DNA of 57,394 nucleotides from an uncultured Candidatus Competibacteraceae bacterium. Lineage in GTDB: Bacteria; Pseudomonadota; Gammaproteobacteria; Competibacterales; Competibacteraceae. Where the stretch lies: NCBI GenBank assembly GCA_937960715.1, contig CALGOO010000069.1:1-57394 (forward strand), written 5' to 3'. This document shows positions 26,051 to 35,324 of the stretch, piece after piece; within the stretch, counting starts at the first letter, position 1, and every line of letters begins with the position of its first letter. A model generated the notes under the pieces. The model saw only the letters and a list, made by a program, of their open reading frames with translations. It searched no databases and was not told where the DNA came from. The translations under genes and the position numbers were made by a program.

Positions 26051-27190
26051 TCAACGGGAAGCGTACCGAGTCATTTCCAGATAACCTTGGCCGCCAACCT
26101 GTCCGTTCACCGTGACCGCGCCTTCCCAGTAGCGCACCGTCAGCCGCATTTCCTGATCGGCCACTTTCGGCGTTACGGTCAGATCGAGCTTCTCGGCGGG
26201 CAAGCGCAGCCGCCAGCCGGCGGGATAGCGGTCGCCCGCGTGAGGACTGACCCACTCGCCAAATGGTTGTAACTCCACCTCGTTCCCGCGCAACAACCGT
26301 GCCTGGCCATCGGGCTCGACCAGCGTTCCCTTGCTGAACGGGTCCATGCCGCCATCCTTACGGCGCAGCCGGTAGAACATCAGGTCCCGCCCATCGTCCA
26401 GTTGCAACGCGAACCAGTCCCAACCGCTCTGATCCGGTCCCAGCGCGCTGGTGCTCCATTCCCGGTCCAGCCAGCTTGCGCCACTGACCGTGAAACTTCG
26501 CCCGCCGACGCGGACCGTTCCCTGAGTCGGCAGCCGGGTGTGGGAGTAGTAGTAGGAAGCATTGCCGGGTTCCGCGCTTTTCTGGCTCAACCCCCGGTCC
26601 CCCTGCAACACGACGGGCTTACCGGCGTCCAGCGTCAAATCGATGGCGATGTCGCCTTCCCGGGCGCGGATTCGCAACGGAAAAAAGTCGGGTTCCGCGC
26701 CGGTCAGCGCCCAGTCTTCCAGCCAGACGCGAAACGGTGTCGCTTGCGCGCCCGCCAGGCTCAGCGCGCCCCGGCTGAAGCGTTCGAAACCGTGGTGACG
26801 GTTGCCCGCGACATCGGTCAGCGCGAAATGGCCCATGTAGACCTGGTTCGCGCGCCAGGGCGAGTCCGCCGGCGGCGCGGTCGGCGACAACGCGATGCGA
26901 AAAATCGTCAATTGGTAGCCGAATGGCCGGCCTGTGGTATCGGCCAGGTTCCCGGTGACGTACCACCATTCGGTGCGAAATTCCGGATGCGGGCCGTGAT
27001 CGGCGGGGAACTGGAAGGGTCGGGGCGCATAGGCGCGTTGATAACCGGCGTTGTCGTCTCCACCCAGGGCTGAACTGACGGCGACGGCGCTGGGTGGCTG
27101 GGATGAAGGTTGCAGCAAAGGGTAAGCCGCCAAGCCGATGACCAGCGCCGCCAGCAGTCCTCCCATCCACCCCGCGAGACGTTGGTTCAT
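26051..27190 (-). CDS. AttH/CrtC-like lipocalin-fold exported protein
   Basis: A 379-residue protein with an N-terminal membrane or signal segment (GGLLAALVIGLAAYPLL) and the family motif FRTEWWYVTGNL, typical of the AttH/carotenoid 1,2-hydratase-like double-lipocalin fold. GASWLDREWS and WDWFALQLDDGRDLMFYRLR also match. In related gene sets this protein is encoded beside an AttEFG ABC exporter. Its ATG overlaps the permease stop by one base (TAATG). The substrate is unknown, probably a lipid or another hydrophobic molecule. Confidence 0.85.
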   Translation of the reverse strand: MNQRLAGWMGGLLAALVIGLAAYPLLQPSSQPPSAVAVSSALGGDDNAGYQRAYAPRPFQFPADHGPHPEFRTEWWYVTGNLADTTGRPFGYQLTIFRIALSPTAPPADSPWRANQVYMGHFALTDVAGNRHHGFERFSRGALSLAGAQATPFRVWLEDWALTGAEPDFFPLRIRAREGDIAIDLTLDAGKPVVLQGDRGLSQKSAEPGNASYYYSHTRLPTQGTVRVGGRSFTVSGASWLDREWSTSALGPDQSGWDWFALQLDDGRDLMFYRLRRKDGGMDPFSKGTLVEPDGQARLLRGNEVELQPFGEWVSPHAGDRYPAGWRLRLPAEKLDLTVTPKVADQEMRLTVRYWEGAVTVNGQVGGQGYLEMTRYASR

Positions 27191-29694
27191 TATTCCGTCC
27201 GCAGCGCGTCGGCGGGCTGGGCGCGGGCCATGCGCCAGATCGGGTACAGGCCGGCCAGCAGGGCGGCGATTACCGCCAGCGCCAGCGTTTCCAACAGCAA
27301 CATGGGATCGACTTGGAATGGCAGGCTCCAGCCGAACGCCCGCCGGTTGATCACGAAAATCAGCATCGCCGCCAGCAGCACGCCGGTCGGCAAGGCCAGC
27401 AGACCGGCGGCGATTCCCATGAAGCCGGTTTGCCACGATACCAGCCCGCCGATTTCGCCCGCCGTCATGCCGGTGGCGCGCAGCACCGCGAACTCCCGCG
27501 CCCGCTCCAATTGCAGCGCCAGCAGCGCGCTCAACACGCCGACCGCCGCCACCAGAATCGCCAGCAGCCGCAACACGTTGGTAATGGTGAACGTGCGGTC
27601 GAAAATTTCCAGTGTGCGGCTTTGAATGTCGCGGTTGGAGCGGATCAGCAGCGGCTGAATCGGTCCCAGTCGGTCCTGCAAGCGTTCGCGCAGGGTCGCC
27701 AGATTCTCGCCGGGCGCGGCGAACGCCGCCATCGAGCCGACCGTCGGTTCCCGCCAATAGCGCTCGTAGCCGGAGCGGTGCAGCAGAATCCGCCCGTGTT
27801 CCGAGCCGTAATCCAGAAAAACGCCAGCCATGGTGAAGCGCCGCGTTCCCCGGTCGGTCGGCAAGTCCAGCCCATCGCCGATACGTAATCCGCGCCGGTA
27901 GGCCAGTGGTTCCGAAACCAGGATCGCCTCGCCGGTCTGGAACGCGCGCCAGGCGGTCGCCGGGTCACCGCCGATGAGGTGATAACCAGCCTGGGAGGCG
28001 GGTGCGAGGTCCACCGCCATCACCTGGACGGGGTGGCCGTCGAGATCCACCGCGATCCGCCGATAGGTGGAAACCGCCGCCACCCCGGACGTGGCGCGCA
28101 AGGCCGCCAGCGCCGCCGGGCGCACGGGTTCCGAATTCCCGCCGTCCTCGATGGCGGGCGGCGCGAGGTACAAGTCGGCGTTCAGCAGATCGTGGATCCA
28201 GATCGCCACCCCACCCCGGAAGCTGTCCACCATCACCCCGACGCCGACCGTGGTGGCGAACGCCACCATCAGCGCCGCGACCGCGATACCGGTGCGGCTG
28301 AGATGGCGGGCGACATCGCGGTTGGCCATTCGCGCCAGCAGTCCCAGCCGGGCGGCCAGCGGCCGGTTCAACCGCGCCAGGCCGACCACGGCGGGCGGCG
28401 TCAGCGACGCGCAGCCGAGAATCAGCAGGAACAGGCCAGCGAAGCCGGGAACCAGGGTGCGGGAGAATGCCAGAATGAGCCCGCCGGCGCCCAGCAGCGT
28501 CAGTCCGATCAGGACCAGAGAGGGTAGGGCGGCTCGCCAGCGGGTTTCCAGATGGGCGCGGCTCAATGCTAGGCCAGGAGGCACATTGGCGGCTTCTCGC
28601 GCCGGCAACCAGGCCGCCGCCAGGGTCGCCGACAGGCCCAGCGCCGCGCCCTTGGCCAGCGACCAGGGATCGATGAAAAACTCGCGGACGCTGAGGACGT
28701 AGTACAGATCGTTGATGGTGCGGGTGACCAGATGCACCAGTCCGGAACCGAGCCACAGCCCCAGCAGTCCGCCGAGCAGGGTTCCCGCCAGCCCGAGCAG
28801 CAACGCCTCGCCCAGGATGCCGAGGAATAGTTCCTGGCGACTGACGCCCAGCGCCCGCAGCATGCCCAGCAGGGCGCGGCGTTGCACCACCGAAAAGCTG
28901 ATGGCGTTGTGGATCAGGAACAGGCCCACCACCAGCGCCAGCAAGCTCATGGCGGTCAGATTGAGCGAAAAGGCGGCGCTGAGGTCCACCGTCGCCTGGT
29001 TGCGTTGCGCCGGACGCTCCAGCCGCAGGTCGGATGGCAACCCGGCGCGCAATTCAGCAGCCAGCGTCTCGCCAGCGGCACCTTCCGGCAGGATCAGATC
29101 GATGTGGCTGAGTCGCCCGGCATGGCCGAGCAAGGTTTGCGCGGTGGCGATGTCGGTGATGATCAGTCCGTCCAGTTCCGGCCCGCGCAGCGTGCCCACG
29201 CGGCGCAGGGTAAACCGTTGCTCGCCCCGCCGTAGCGTGACCTGCTCGCCCAGCGCCGTCGGCAGCAGGGCAGCGTCCGGTTGCAGCAGCAACGCGCGCA
29301 GGTCAAACGCACTGCCGGTGACATCGGCGGCGGGGTCGCGAAACGGCGCTTCGGCGAAAGGATCGACGCCAAGGATTTGCAGCAGTTGGCCGGGCAGGTC
29401 GGCGCGCGGCAGGTATCCGGTCACGACTGGGGCCGCCTGGCGGATGCCACGTTCCAATCGCAATTGCACATAGACACTTTCGGGCACGCCCCGCGATCCG
29501 CCGACCAGGCGATGAGTGGCGTGACCGGTCAGGCGATTCATGGCCAGATCGAAACCGCGCCGGGCGCTGGCGTTGGCCAGATCGACCGCCAGCACCACCG
29601 CCACTCCCAGCGCGATGCCGAGAATCGCCAGGCCCAGTTGCCAGGGGTGGCGCAACGGATGGCGCCACAGCGCCCGCCAAAGTAGCGGCGTCAC
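27190..29694 (-). CDS. FtsX/MacB-type ABC permease, AttFG-like fusion
   Basis: An 834-residue permease with two FtsX-like membrane modules, resembling a fusion of AttF and AttG or E. coli YbbP. It has an N-terminal anchor (LGLAILGIALGVAVVLAVDLA), a periplasmic domain, then the first set of helices near residues 250-430 and a second near 700-830 ending in GLYPIWRMARAQPADALR. The GTG start at 29694 overlaps the ATPase stop (GTGA). With the ATPase it probably extracts or moves a lipid-like substrate out of the inner membrane. Confidence 0.88.
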   Translation of the reverse strand: MTPLLWRALWRHPLRHPWQLGLAILGIALGVAVVLAVDLANASARRGFDLAMNRLTGHATHRLVGGSRGVPESVYVQLRLERGIRQAAPVVTGYLPRADLPGQLLQILGVDPFAEAPFRDPAADVTGSAFDLRALLLQPDAALLPTALGEQVTLRRGEQRFTLRRVGTLRGPELDGLIITDIATAQTLLGHAGRLSHIDLILPEGAAGETLAAELRAGLPSDLRLERPAQRNQATVDLSAAFSLNLTAMSLLALVVGLFLIHNAISFSVVQRRALLGMLRALGVSRQELFLGILGEALLLGLAGTLLGGLLGLWLGSGLVHLVTRTINDLYYVLSVREFFIDPWSLAKGAALGLSATLAAAWLPAREAANVPPGLALSRAHLETRWRAALPSLVLIGLTLLGAGGLILAFSRTLVPGFAGLFLLILGCASLTPPAVVGLARLNRPLAARLGLLARMANRDVARHLSRTGIAVAALMVAFATTVGVGVMVDSFRGGVAIWIHDLLNADLYLAPPAIEDGGNSEPVRPAALAALRATSGVAAVSTYRRIAVDLDGHPVQVMAVDLAPASQAGYHLIGGDPATAWRAFQTGEAILVSEPLAYRRGLRIGDGLDLPTDRGTRRFTMAGVFLDYGSEHGRILLHRSGYERYWREPTVGSMAAFAAPGENLATLRERLQDRLGPIQPLLIRSNRDIQSRTLEIFDRTFTITNVLRLLAILVAAVGVLSALLALQLERAREFAVLRATGMTAGEIGGLVSWQTGFMGIAAGLLALPTGVLLAAMLIFVINRRAFGWSLPFQVDPMLLLETLALAVIAALLAGLYPIWRMARAQPADALRTE

Positions 29695-30380
29695 CGAGCC
29701 TGTTCCCGGATGTGCCCGGCGTCCAGCATCAGAATCCGGTCGGCGCGGGCAGCGACCGTTTGGCTGTGGGTCACCACGATCATGGTGGTTTGCGCCTGAC
29801 GATGCAGGCTCAGCAGCAATTCCAGGATATGCTCGCCGGTCGCCGCGTCGAGATTGCCGGTCGGCTCGTCGGCCAGTAATACCCAAGGGTCGTGGACCAA
29901 TGCCCGGACCAGCGCCAGCCGCTGTTGCTCGCCCCCGGACAGCCGTTCCGGGAAGCTGTCGCGGCGGTCACCCAGTCCGACGTGATCTAGCAGTTCCAAT
30001 GCTCGATCATGCTGGTCGGGGGTCGTCAGTCCGTTCAGTTCCAGGGGCAGCAGCAAGTTCTCCCCGACCGTCAGGGTGGGGATCAGGTTGAAGAACTGGA
30101 ACACGAAGCCGATATGCCGGCGGCGGAAGCGGGTGCGCTCCACCTCGGGCAGAGCGGTCAACGACCGGTCGCCGATGCGAATCTGACCTCCGTCCGGCAG
30201 GTCGATGCCGCCCAACAGATTGAGCAGGGTCGATTTGCCGGAACCGGACTGGCCCAGCAGGGCGACGAACTCGCCGGAGCCGATGTCCAGGTTCAGGTCG
30301 GCGAAGAGGGTTCGCTGGCGGTCGCCCTCGGTGTAGTGCTTGCGCAGGTTGCGAATTGCGATGAAGGAGGACACCGCCAT
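29691..30380 (-). CDS. LolD/YbbA-like ABC transporter ATPase (AttE-like)
   Basis: A 229-residue ABC ATPase. GQSGSGKST (residues 43-51) is Walker A, FVFQFFNLIPTLT the Q-loop region, LSGGEQQRLALVRAL the ABC signature, and VLLADEPTGNLD the Walker B. The pattern is that of the MacB/LolD/YbbA group that drives FtsX-type permeases. ATG 30380 overlaps the stop of the upstream TssBC-like gene by one base, so its translation may depend on that gene. Confidence 0.93.
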   Translation of the reverse strand: MAVSSFIAIRNLRKHYTEGDRQRTLFADLNLDIGSGEFVALLGQSGSGKSTLLNLLGGIDLPDGGQIRIGDRSLTALPEVERTRFRRRHIGFVFQFFNLIPTLTVGENLLLPLELNGLTTPDQHDRALELLDHVGLGDRRDSFPERLSGGEQQRLALVRALVHDPWVLLADEPTGNLDAATGEHILELLLSLHRQAQTTMIVVTHSQTVAARADRILMLDAGHIREQAR

Positions 30381-31897
30381 CAGGAGCGCCACGCGCCGGC
30401 CAGCGCCGCTGGTGGATCGGCCAGCGACTGAAACCGCGCCAGCCGGACCGTGTTGCGTTGGCGATGACCCAGCAGCGGCATCGGCCCGCGCGCCAGGATT
30501 TCCAGCATGGCCCGCTCGCTCAGCAGAACCTCGGTGGCGGGCTGCATCGCGCGATCCCCGGCTTCCTCGTACACGTGGGCCGGGCAGTCGTCGAGTTCCA
30601 GCACGTCGCCGGGGCTGAAATTCCAGCCATTTTCCGCGAACGCCGCCGCGATCAACCGCGCGCAGACCAGGGCTGGGTTGCCCCAGAGGTACGCCTCGGG
30701 ATCACGGCCGCCCGCCATTTCCTCGAAGGCGAAGGCTTCGACCGGCTCGGTCTTTTTGCCATAGGGCAGGCGCAACAGGACGCGCGGCAGGACCAGACCG
30801 ATCCAGGGCGCGACATCGCACCGGCGCAGCGCCAGCCAGCGCTGTTCGGTTTCGGCCGGCAGCGGCGGCCAGCGCGCGGGATCGGCCAGCGCCGCCATCG
30901 AAGCGCAGCCCAGCGGTTCCGGCTTGGCCGCCGCCAGGAACGGGCCGCCCGCCTGGCTGGCCAGCGAACCCAGGGCCGCCAGCAACGCGATGTCCTCGGG
31001 CGCGGCGCCGAAGACGTAGTCGCCGATCAACAGCGTCCAGGGTTCGCCGTCGGGCATTCGCACCCCCCGTTCGATCAGCAGGGTGTGGAGGCCGGTCGCT
31101 TGCGGCTTGCCGCCCGCCGCGCGTAGGTCAAGGAGTAATTCCTGTTGGGTGACATCGAGCAGGAAAACGCGCGCCGCCTCGTCGTCGAGATCGGCGACCA
31201 AACCATGGACGCCGCGCCAGATGGCTTCCAGCGCCTGGAACGCCGGGTGATGCAGGATGGCGCGCATCTGGTCGCCAATCGCGGTGTCCACGGCCGCCAC
31301 CCAGGCCGATTGGCGCGGATCGGTATGGACGATGTGCGGTTGCACGAGGGTCCGCAGCCAGTCTTGAATGATGGTTGCCCCCGCCTCGACGGGCCGGGTG
31401 GCGGGTGGCGCGGCCGGGGCGCGGCCCAGCAACCGTTCAAGCAGGGCCGCGTCGCCTTCCGCTGGCGTGGACGGCCCGGAATGGACCGGTTCCGGTGGGG
31501 TCAGGGGGGCCAATTCGGCCGCCGCCTGGGTAAAATGGGCCGGATCGAGCAGGCGGGCGCGAGTGCGACGCAAGGCTTGGAACGGTTCCAGCCGCTGGTA
31601 GAGCGCGTCGGGATGAAAATCGTCGAGCTGGGCGAAGCGGACGGTGAAGTCCGCGCCGGCCGCCAGCGGCAACCGCAATCTGGGCTCCAGTCGGGCCATG
31701 ACCGTATTGAAACGGTCCGCGTCCACCACGAGCAGGGGTCGGCTGGCCAGATCCGGGTCGGCGGCGGGCGGCTCACGGTGAACGCGTCCGCTGAAATCGG
31801 CCATGATCAGGATGCGCGGCGGCGCGTCGGGGTTCCGGCGGGTGGGACGCGGGGTGGACTGGGGCAGGTTCAACTCAAATTCCATTCGACCGGGCAT
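30380..31897 (-). CDS. Fused TssB-TssC type VI secretion sheath-like protein
   Basis: A 505-residue protein. Residues about 25-140 read like TssB: ILIMADFSGR, DADRFNTVMARLEPRL, and LDDFHPDALYQRLEPF. From about 165 it reads like TssC: AILHHPAFQALEAIWRGVHGL, VFLLDVTQQELLLDL, WTLLIGDYVFG, RVLLRLPYGKKTEP and EVLLSERAMLEIL. Separate TssB and TssC add up to about 660 residues, so this is a compact fusion that lacks much of the TssC N-terminus. Whether it still polymerises into a contractile sheath is unknown. It is divergent from vgrG and overlaps the ATPase gene start. Confidence 0.82.
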   Translation of the reverse strand: MPGRMEFELNLPQSTPRPTRRNPDAPPRILIMADFSGRVHREPPAADPDLASRPLLVVDADRFNTVMARLEPRLRLPLAAGADFTVRFAQLDDFHPDALYQRLEPFQALRRTRARLLDPAHFTQAAAELAPLTPPEPVHSGPSTPAEGDAALLERLLGRAPAAPPATRPVEAGATIIQDWLRTLVQPHIVHTDPRQSAWVAAVDTAIGDQMRAILHHPAFQALEAIWRGVHGLVADLDDEAARVFLLDVTQQELLLDLRAAGGKPQATGLHTLLIERGVRMPDGEPWTLLIGDYVFGAAPEDIALLAALGSLASQAGGPFLAAAKPEPLGCASMAALADPARWPPLPAETEQRWLALRRCDVAPWIGLVLPRVLLRLPYGKKTEPVEAFAFEEMAGGRDPEAYLWGNPALVCARLIAAAFAENGWNFSPGDVLELDDCPAHVYEEAGDRAMQPATEVLLSERAMLEILARGPMPLLGHRQRNTVRLARFQSLADPPAALAGAWRS

Positions 31898-32034
31898 GGC
31901 GTGGGTCTCCGGGAGGGGCAGGCGATCCTGAAAGTTTAGTGCGAATCCGGCGGGGCGAATGAAAGATGGCCGGTTTTTCGCATGAGGTTACGCTACACTG
32001 AATCCGATGATAGCGGGCATGGAGAAACGAGGAC

Positions 32035-34215
32035 ATGGCCACCGTTACGCAAAAACATCGCATGATCTCCGTCAACACGCCCTTGGGCGAGGACGTGCTG
32101 GTCTTCGGCCGAATGACGGTCACCGAGCAACTGGGCCGGCTGTTCGAATGCGATGTCGAACTGTTCAGTGAAAAGACCGACATCCAGATCACAGATGTGT
32201 TGGGCAAGAACATCACGATCCGGCTGGAGATGCCCAACAGGCGCGGCACCCGCTACTTCAACGGTTTCGTCACGCGGTTTGGTTATCTGGGCACCCGCGG
32301 CCTGCGTTACGGCGCCTACCGGGCCACTCTCAGCCCCTGGTTGTGGTTCCTGACGCGCACTTCCGATTGTCGAATCTTCCAGAAAAAGAAGGTTCCCGAC
32401 ATCATCAAGGAGATCTTTCGGGAGCAGGGCTTCACCGATTTCAAGGATAAGCTGAACGGCAGTTATCGGGAATGGGAATACTGCGTGCAGTACCGGGAGA
32501 CGGACTTCAACTTTATCAGCCGGCTGATGGAACAGGAGGGCATGTACTACTACTTCGAGCATGAGAATGGCAAGAACACGGTGGTATTGGCCGATGGCTA
32601 CAGCTCGCACGGCAAGTTTCCCCAATACGAACAACTCCCGTATTTTCCACCGGACATCCACGATCATCGCGAGCGCGATCATCTGTCGGAATGGCTGTCG
32701 TTCAAGCAGGTGCAGCCCGGAGCCTACGCCCTGAACGATTTCGATTTCAAGGCCCCGCGCAAGAACCTGCGCGCGGTGTTGAACCAGCCCAAGAGTCACG
32801 CCCTGGCCGATTTCGAGATGTACGATTATCCGGGTGATTACGTCGAACCGGGCGATGGCAACAACTACTCCAAGATTCGGTTGCAGGAACTGCTGGCCCA
32901 GCATGAGATCGCCCAGGGGCGGGGCAACGCCGCCGGGCTGGCGGTGGGCTATCTGTTCAGCCTGACCCAGTGCCCGCGCGAGGAGCAGAATCGGGAATAC
33001 TTGATCGTGTCGGCGACCCATCGGCTGGAGTCGGACGAATACGAATCCTTTTCCGGCGGAGCCATTTCCGGCAAGCCGTATCTGGGCGAGATCGTCGCAA
33101 TCGAGGCCAAGCAACCCTACCGGGCGCCGCGCATCACGCCCAAGCCGGTGGTGCAGGGGCCGCAGACCGCCATCGTGGTCGGCCCCAAGGGCGAGGAGAT
33201 TTACACCGATCAATACGGCCGGGTGAAATGCCAGTTTCACTGGGATCGCCATGGCAGCGCCGATCAGGACAGCTCCTGCTGGATTCGGGTGGCCCAGAAT
33301 TGGGCGGGCAAGAAGTGGGGTTCTTTTAATCTGCCGCGCATCGGCCAGGAAGTGATCGTCGATTTCCTGGAGGGCGATCCCGATCAGCCGATCATCACCG
33401 GCCGGGTCTATAACGGCGCCAACATGCCGCCCTATGGACTGCCGGACAAGAAAATGGTGTCCACCCTCAAAAGCCTGTCCACTCCCGGAGGGGGTGGTTT
33501 CAACGAAATCCGCCTCGACGACACCAAGGACAAGGAACAGATTTTCATTCATGGCCAATACAACCAGGATGTCCGCATCGAAAACGACTCGTTGGAATGG
33601 ATTGGCAACGATCGCCACCTTATCGTCAAGAACAATCAGTTTGAACAGGTCGATAGCGACAAGCACCTGACGATCAAGGGCAGCCAGAAGGAAAAGGTCG
33701 GGGGCGACAAGCACCAGCAAGTGAAGGGTGATCATAACCAAAAGGTCAGCGGCGCCCTGTCGATTAACGTGACTCAGGATATTCAGGAAAAAACCGGACA
33801 AAAATATGCGCTGCAAGCGGGCCAGGAGATTCATCTCAAGGCCGGTATGAAGGTGGTGATCGAAGCAGGCATGGAGTTGACCATCAAGGCCAGCGGCGGC
33901 TTCATTAAGATCGATTCATCCGGAGTCACCATCCAGGGCACGATGGTCAAGATCAACAGCGGCGGTTCAGCGGGTTCGGGTTCCGGTAGTTCGCCCAGTG
34001 CGCCCGCCGACCCGACGGCGCCCAAGGAAGCGGCGACCGACCAGGCCGGCGCGGTGACCGACGCTCAGGCCACGCCGATCCAGGAGAAGAGCAAGTCGCT
34101 GGATTCGGTCAACGTGAGTGCCTTGCAAGCGCCGCAGGCGCTGGCACTGGCCAGCGCCGCTCAAAGCGGGACGCCGTTTTGCGAAATCTGCGCGGCGGCG
34201 GCCGGTGGAGCCTGA
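32035..34215 (+). CDS. vgrG: Type VI secretion spike protein VgrG (TssI)
   Basis: A 726-residue VgrG. The N-terminal gp27-like part includes DCRIFQKKKVPDIIKEIF and YRETDFNFISRLMEQEGMYY. The gp5-like OB domain has DQYGRVKCQFHWDRHG and GSFNLPRIGQEV. The C-terminal beta-helix has valine/isoleucine-rich repeats ending in GFIKIDSSGVTIQGTMVKIN. A flexible Ser/Pro/Ala tail ends with TPFCEICAA, a CxxC tail common in VgrGs that carry PAAR or cargo. It opens a cassette of at least six plus-strand genes and is divergent from the TssBC fusion gene. Confidence 0.96.
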   Translation: MATVTQKHRMISVNTPLGEDVLVFGRMTVTEQLGRLFECDVELFSEKTDIQITDVLGKNITIRLEMPNRRGTRYFNGFVTRFGYLGTRGLRYGAYRATLSPWLWFLTRTSDCRIFQKKKVPDIIKEIFREQGFTDFKDKLNGSYREWEYCVQYRETDFNFISRLMEQEGMYYYFEHENGKNTVVLADGYSSHGKFPQYEQLPYFPPDIHDHRERDHLSEWLSFKQVQPGAYALNDFDFKAPRKNLRAVLNQPKSHALADFEMYDYPGDYVEPGDGNNYSKIRLQELLAQHEIAQGRGNAAGLAVGYLFSLTQCPREEQNREYLIVSATHRLESDEYESFSGGAISGKPYLGEIVAIEAKQPYRAPRITPKPVVQGPQTAIVVGPKGEEIYTDQYGRVKCQFHWDRHGSADQDSSCWIRVAQNWAGKKWGSFNLPRIGQEVIVDFLEGDPDQPIITGRVYNGANMPPYGLPDKKMVSTLKSLSTPGGGGFNEIRLDDTKDKEQIFIHGQYNQDVRIENDSLEWIGNDRHLIVKNNQFEQVDSDKHLTIKGSQKEKVGGDKHQQVKGDHNQKVSGALSINVTQDIQEKTGQKYALQAGQEIHLKAGMKVVIEAGMELTIKASGGFIKIDSSGVTIQGTMVKINSGGSAGSGSGSSPSAPADPTAPKEAATDQAGAVTDAQATPIQEKSKSLDSVNVSALQAPQALALASAAQSGTPFCEICAAAAGGA

Positions 34216-34218
34216 AGC

Positions 34219-34779
34219 ATGACCACCCAAATTTCGCCCCCCGCCATTGCCCAGCAGTTGTTCGCCATTCCCGATACGACGGTGTATGCGATTCTCGATG
34301 GTGCCTCGGCGCCCCGTTTGCCCCAGACCCTGGAGCAGATGGGGGTTGAGTCGGAGTGTCTGTTTCGCGGTGAGTTGGACCCCGAACTAGCGCTGGTCGC
34401 GCCGTATCTCGCGGTCGTGCGACCCCCCGGTCATCCGTTTACCGATTGGCTGCTTCAGGAAGGCTGGGGCCAGCATTGGGGTGTGTTTGCCATCAGCAAG
34501 GCCAGTTTCCGGGACCTGCGGATGCACTTGCGCACTTTTCTCAAGGTGTACGGGCCGGACCTGACCCCGCTCTATTTTCGCTATTACGATCCTCGGGTGT
34601 TGCGGGTTTATTTGCCGACCTGCAATGAACTGGATCTGCGGACGGTCTTTGGCCCGGTGCTGCGTTATATTGTGGAGGACGAAAACCCCGTGGCCCTGCT
34701 GAAATTCTGGCGCGAAGGCGACGAGTGCCGGAAAGAGCGGGTGGTCCTGACCCCACCGCTTCCCGTTCAGGAACGTTAG
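34219..34779 (+). CDS. DUF4123 effector adaptor/chaperone
   Basis: A 186-residue DUF4123 protein, the family of Tap-1/TEC adaptors that load effectors onto VgrG. Signatures include VYAILDGAS near the N-terminus, GVFAISKASF and LYFRYYDPRVLRVYLPTC. It starts three bases after vgrG, as usual for this adaptor. It probably links the downstream PAAR/effector cargo to this VgrG. Confidence 0.92.
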   Translation: MTTQISPPAIAQQLFAIPDTTVYAILDGASAPRLPQTLEQMGVESECLFRGELDPELALVAPYLAVVRPPGHPFTDWLLQEGWGQHWGVFAISKASFRDLRMHLRTFLKVYGPDLTPLYFRYYDPRVLRVYLPTCNELDLRTVFGPVLRYIVEDENPVALLKFWREGDECRKERVVLTPPLPVQER

Positions 34780-34794
34780 GTAGAGGAGGTTGAC

Positions 34795-35295
34795 ATGTCG
34801 GGTAAACCCGCAGCGCGTATTACCGATCCCGTGGCTCATCCCCTGCCGCCGGTGTTGACGGGCGGCCCTGGCAGTCTGGATGTCAAGATCGGTTACCTTT
34901 CCGCCTGGCGTGGAATCCTGGCCGCCGCCGCGCCCGCATTGCAGGCGGCCAAGCAAACGTCCGACGCAGTGATCAAGACGGCGGAAGCGGCGACGCTGGC
35001 GGCGGCGGGCACACCGGGCGCGCCAGCAGCCAAGGCAGCCGAGGAAACCGCCAAAGCTACGGCGGCGTCCACCATGGGCAGCATGATCACCAGTGCGGCG
35101 GCGGGCGCGGATATTCACATGTGCACGACACCGTTGCCGATTCCACCGCACGGCCCCGGTGTGGTCATCGACGGCAGCAAGACGGTTTTTATCAATAACC
35201 TGCCCGCTTGTCGCATGGGCGACACGATTTTGGAAGCGGTGGGTCCGCCCAACAAGATCGCGAAGGGTGAGATGACGGTGTTGATTGGGGGATGA
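34795..35295 (+). CDS. PAAR-domain spike tip protein
   Basis: A 166-residue protein in which the PAAR fold is split by a long insertion. The first part is KPAARITDPVAHPLPP. Residues about 40-105 form an alanine-rich, probably helical insert (TAEAATLAAAG, AAEETAKATAA). The rest carries DIHMCTTPLPIPPHGPG, VFINNLPACRMGDTI and GEMTVLIGG. PAAR proteins sharpen the VgrG tip and bind zinc. A GAGGAGG ribosome site precedes the ATG. Confidence 0.9.
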   Translation: MSGKPAARITDPVAHPLPPVLTGGPGSLDVKIGYLSAWRGILAAAAPALQAAKQTSDAVIKTAEAATLAAAGTPGAPAAKAAEETAKATAASTMGSMITSAAAGADIHMCTTPLPIPPHGPGVVIDGSKTVFINNLPACRMGDTILEAVGPPNKIAKGEMTVLIGG

Positions 35296-35324
35296 GATTA
35301 GCCGACGACGGAGCGAGATGAGCT

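Noticed and set aside
31993..33834. 613-codon minus-strand open frame opposite vgrG
   Set aside because: It mirrors vgrG codon by codon, has no recognisable domain or ribosome site, and vgrG is unmistakable; long antisense frames are common in GC-rich genes.
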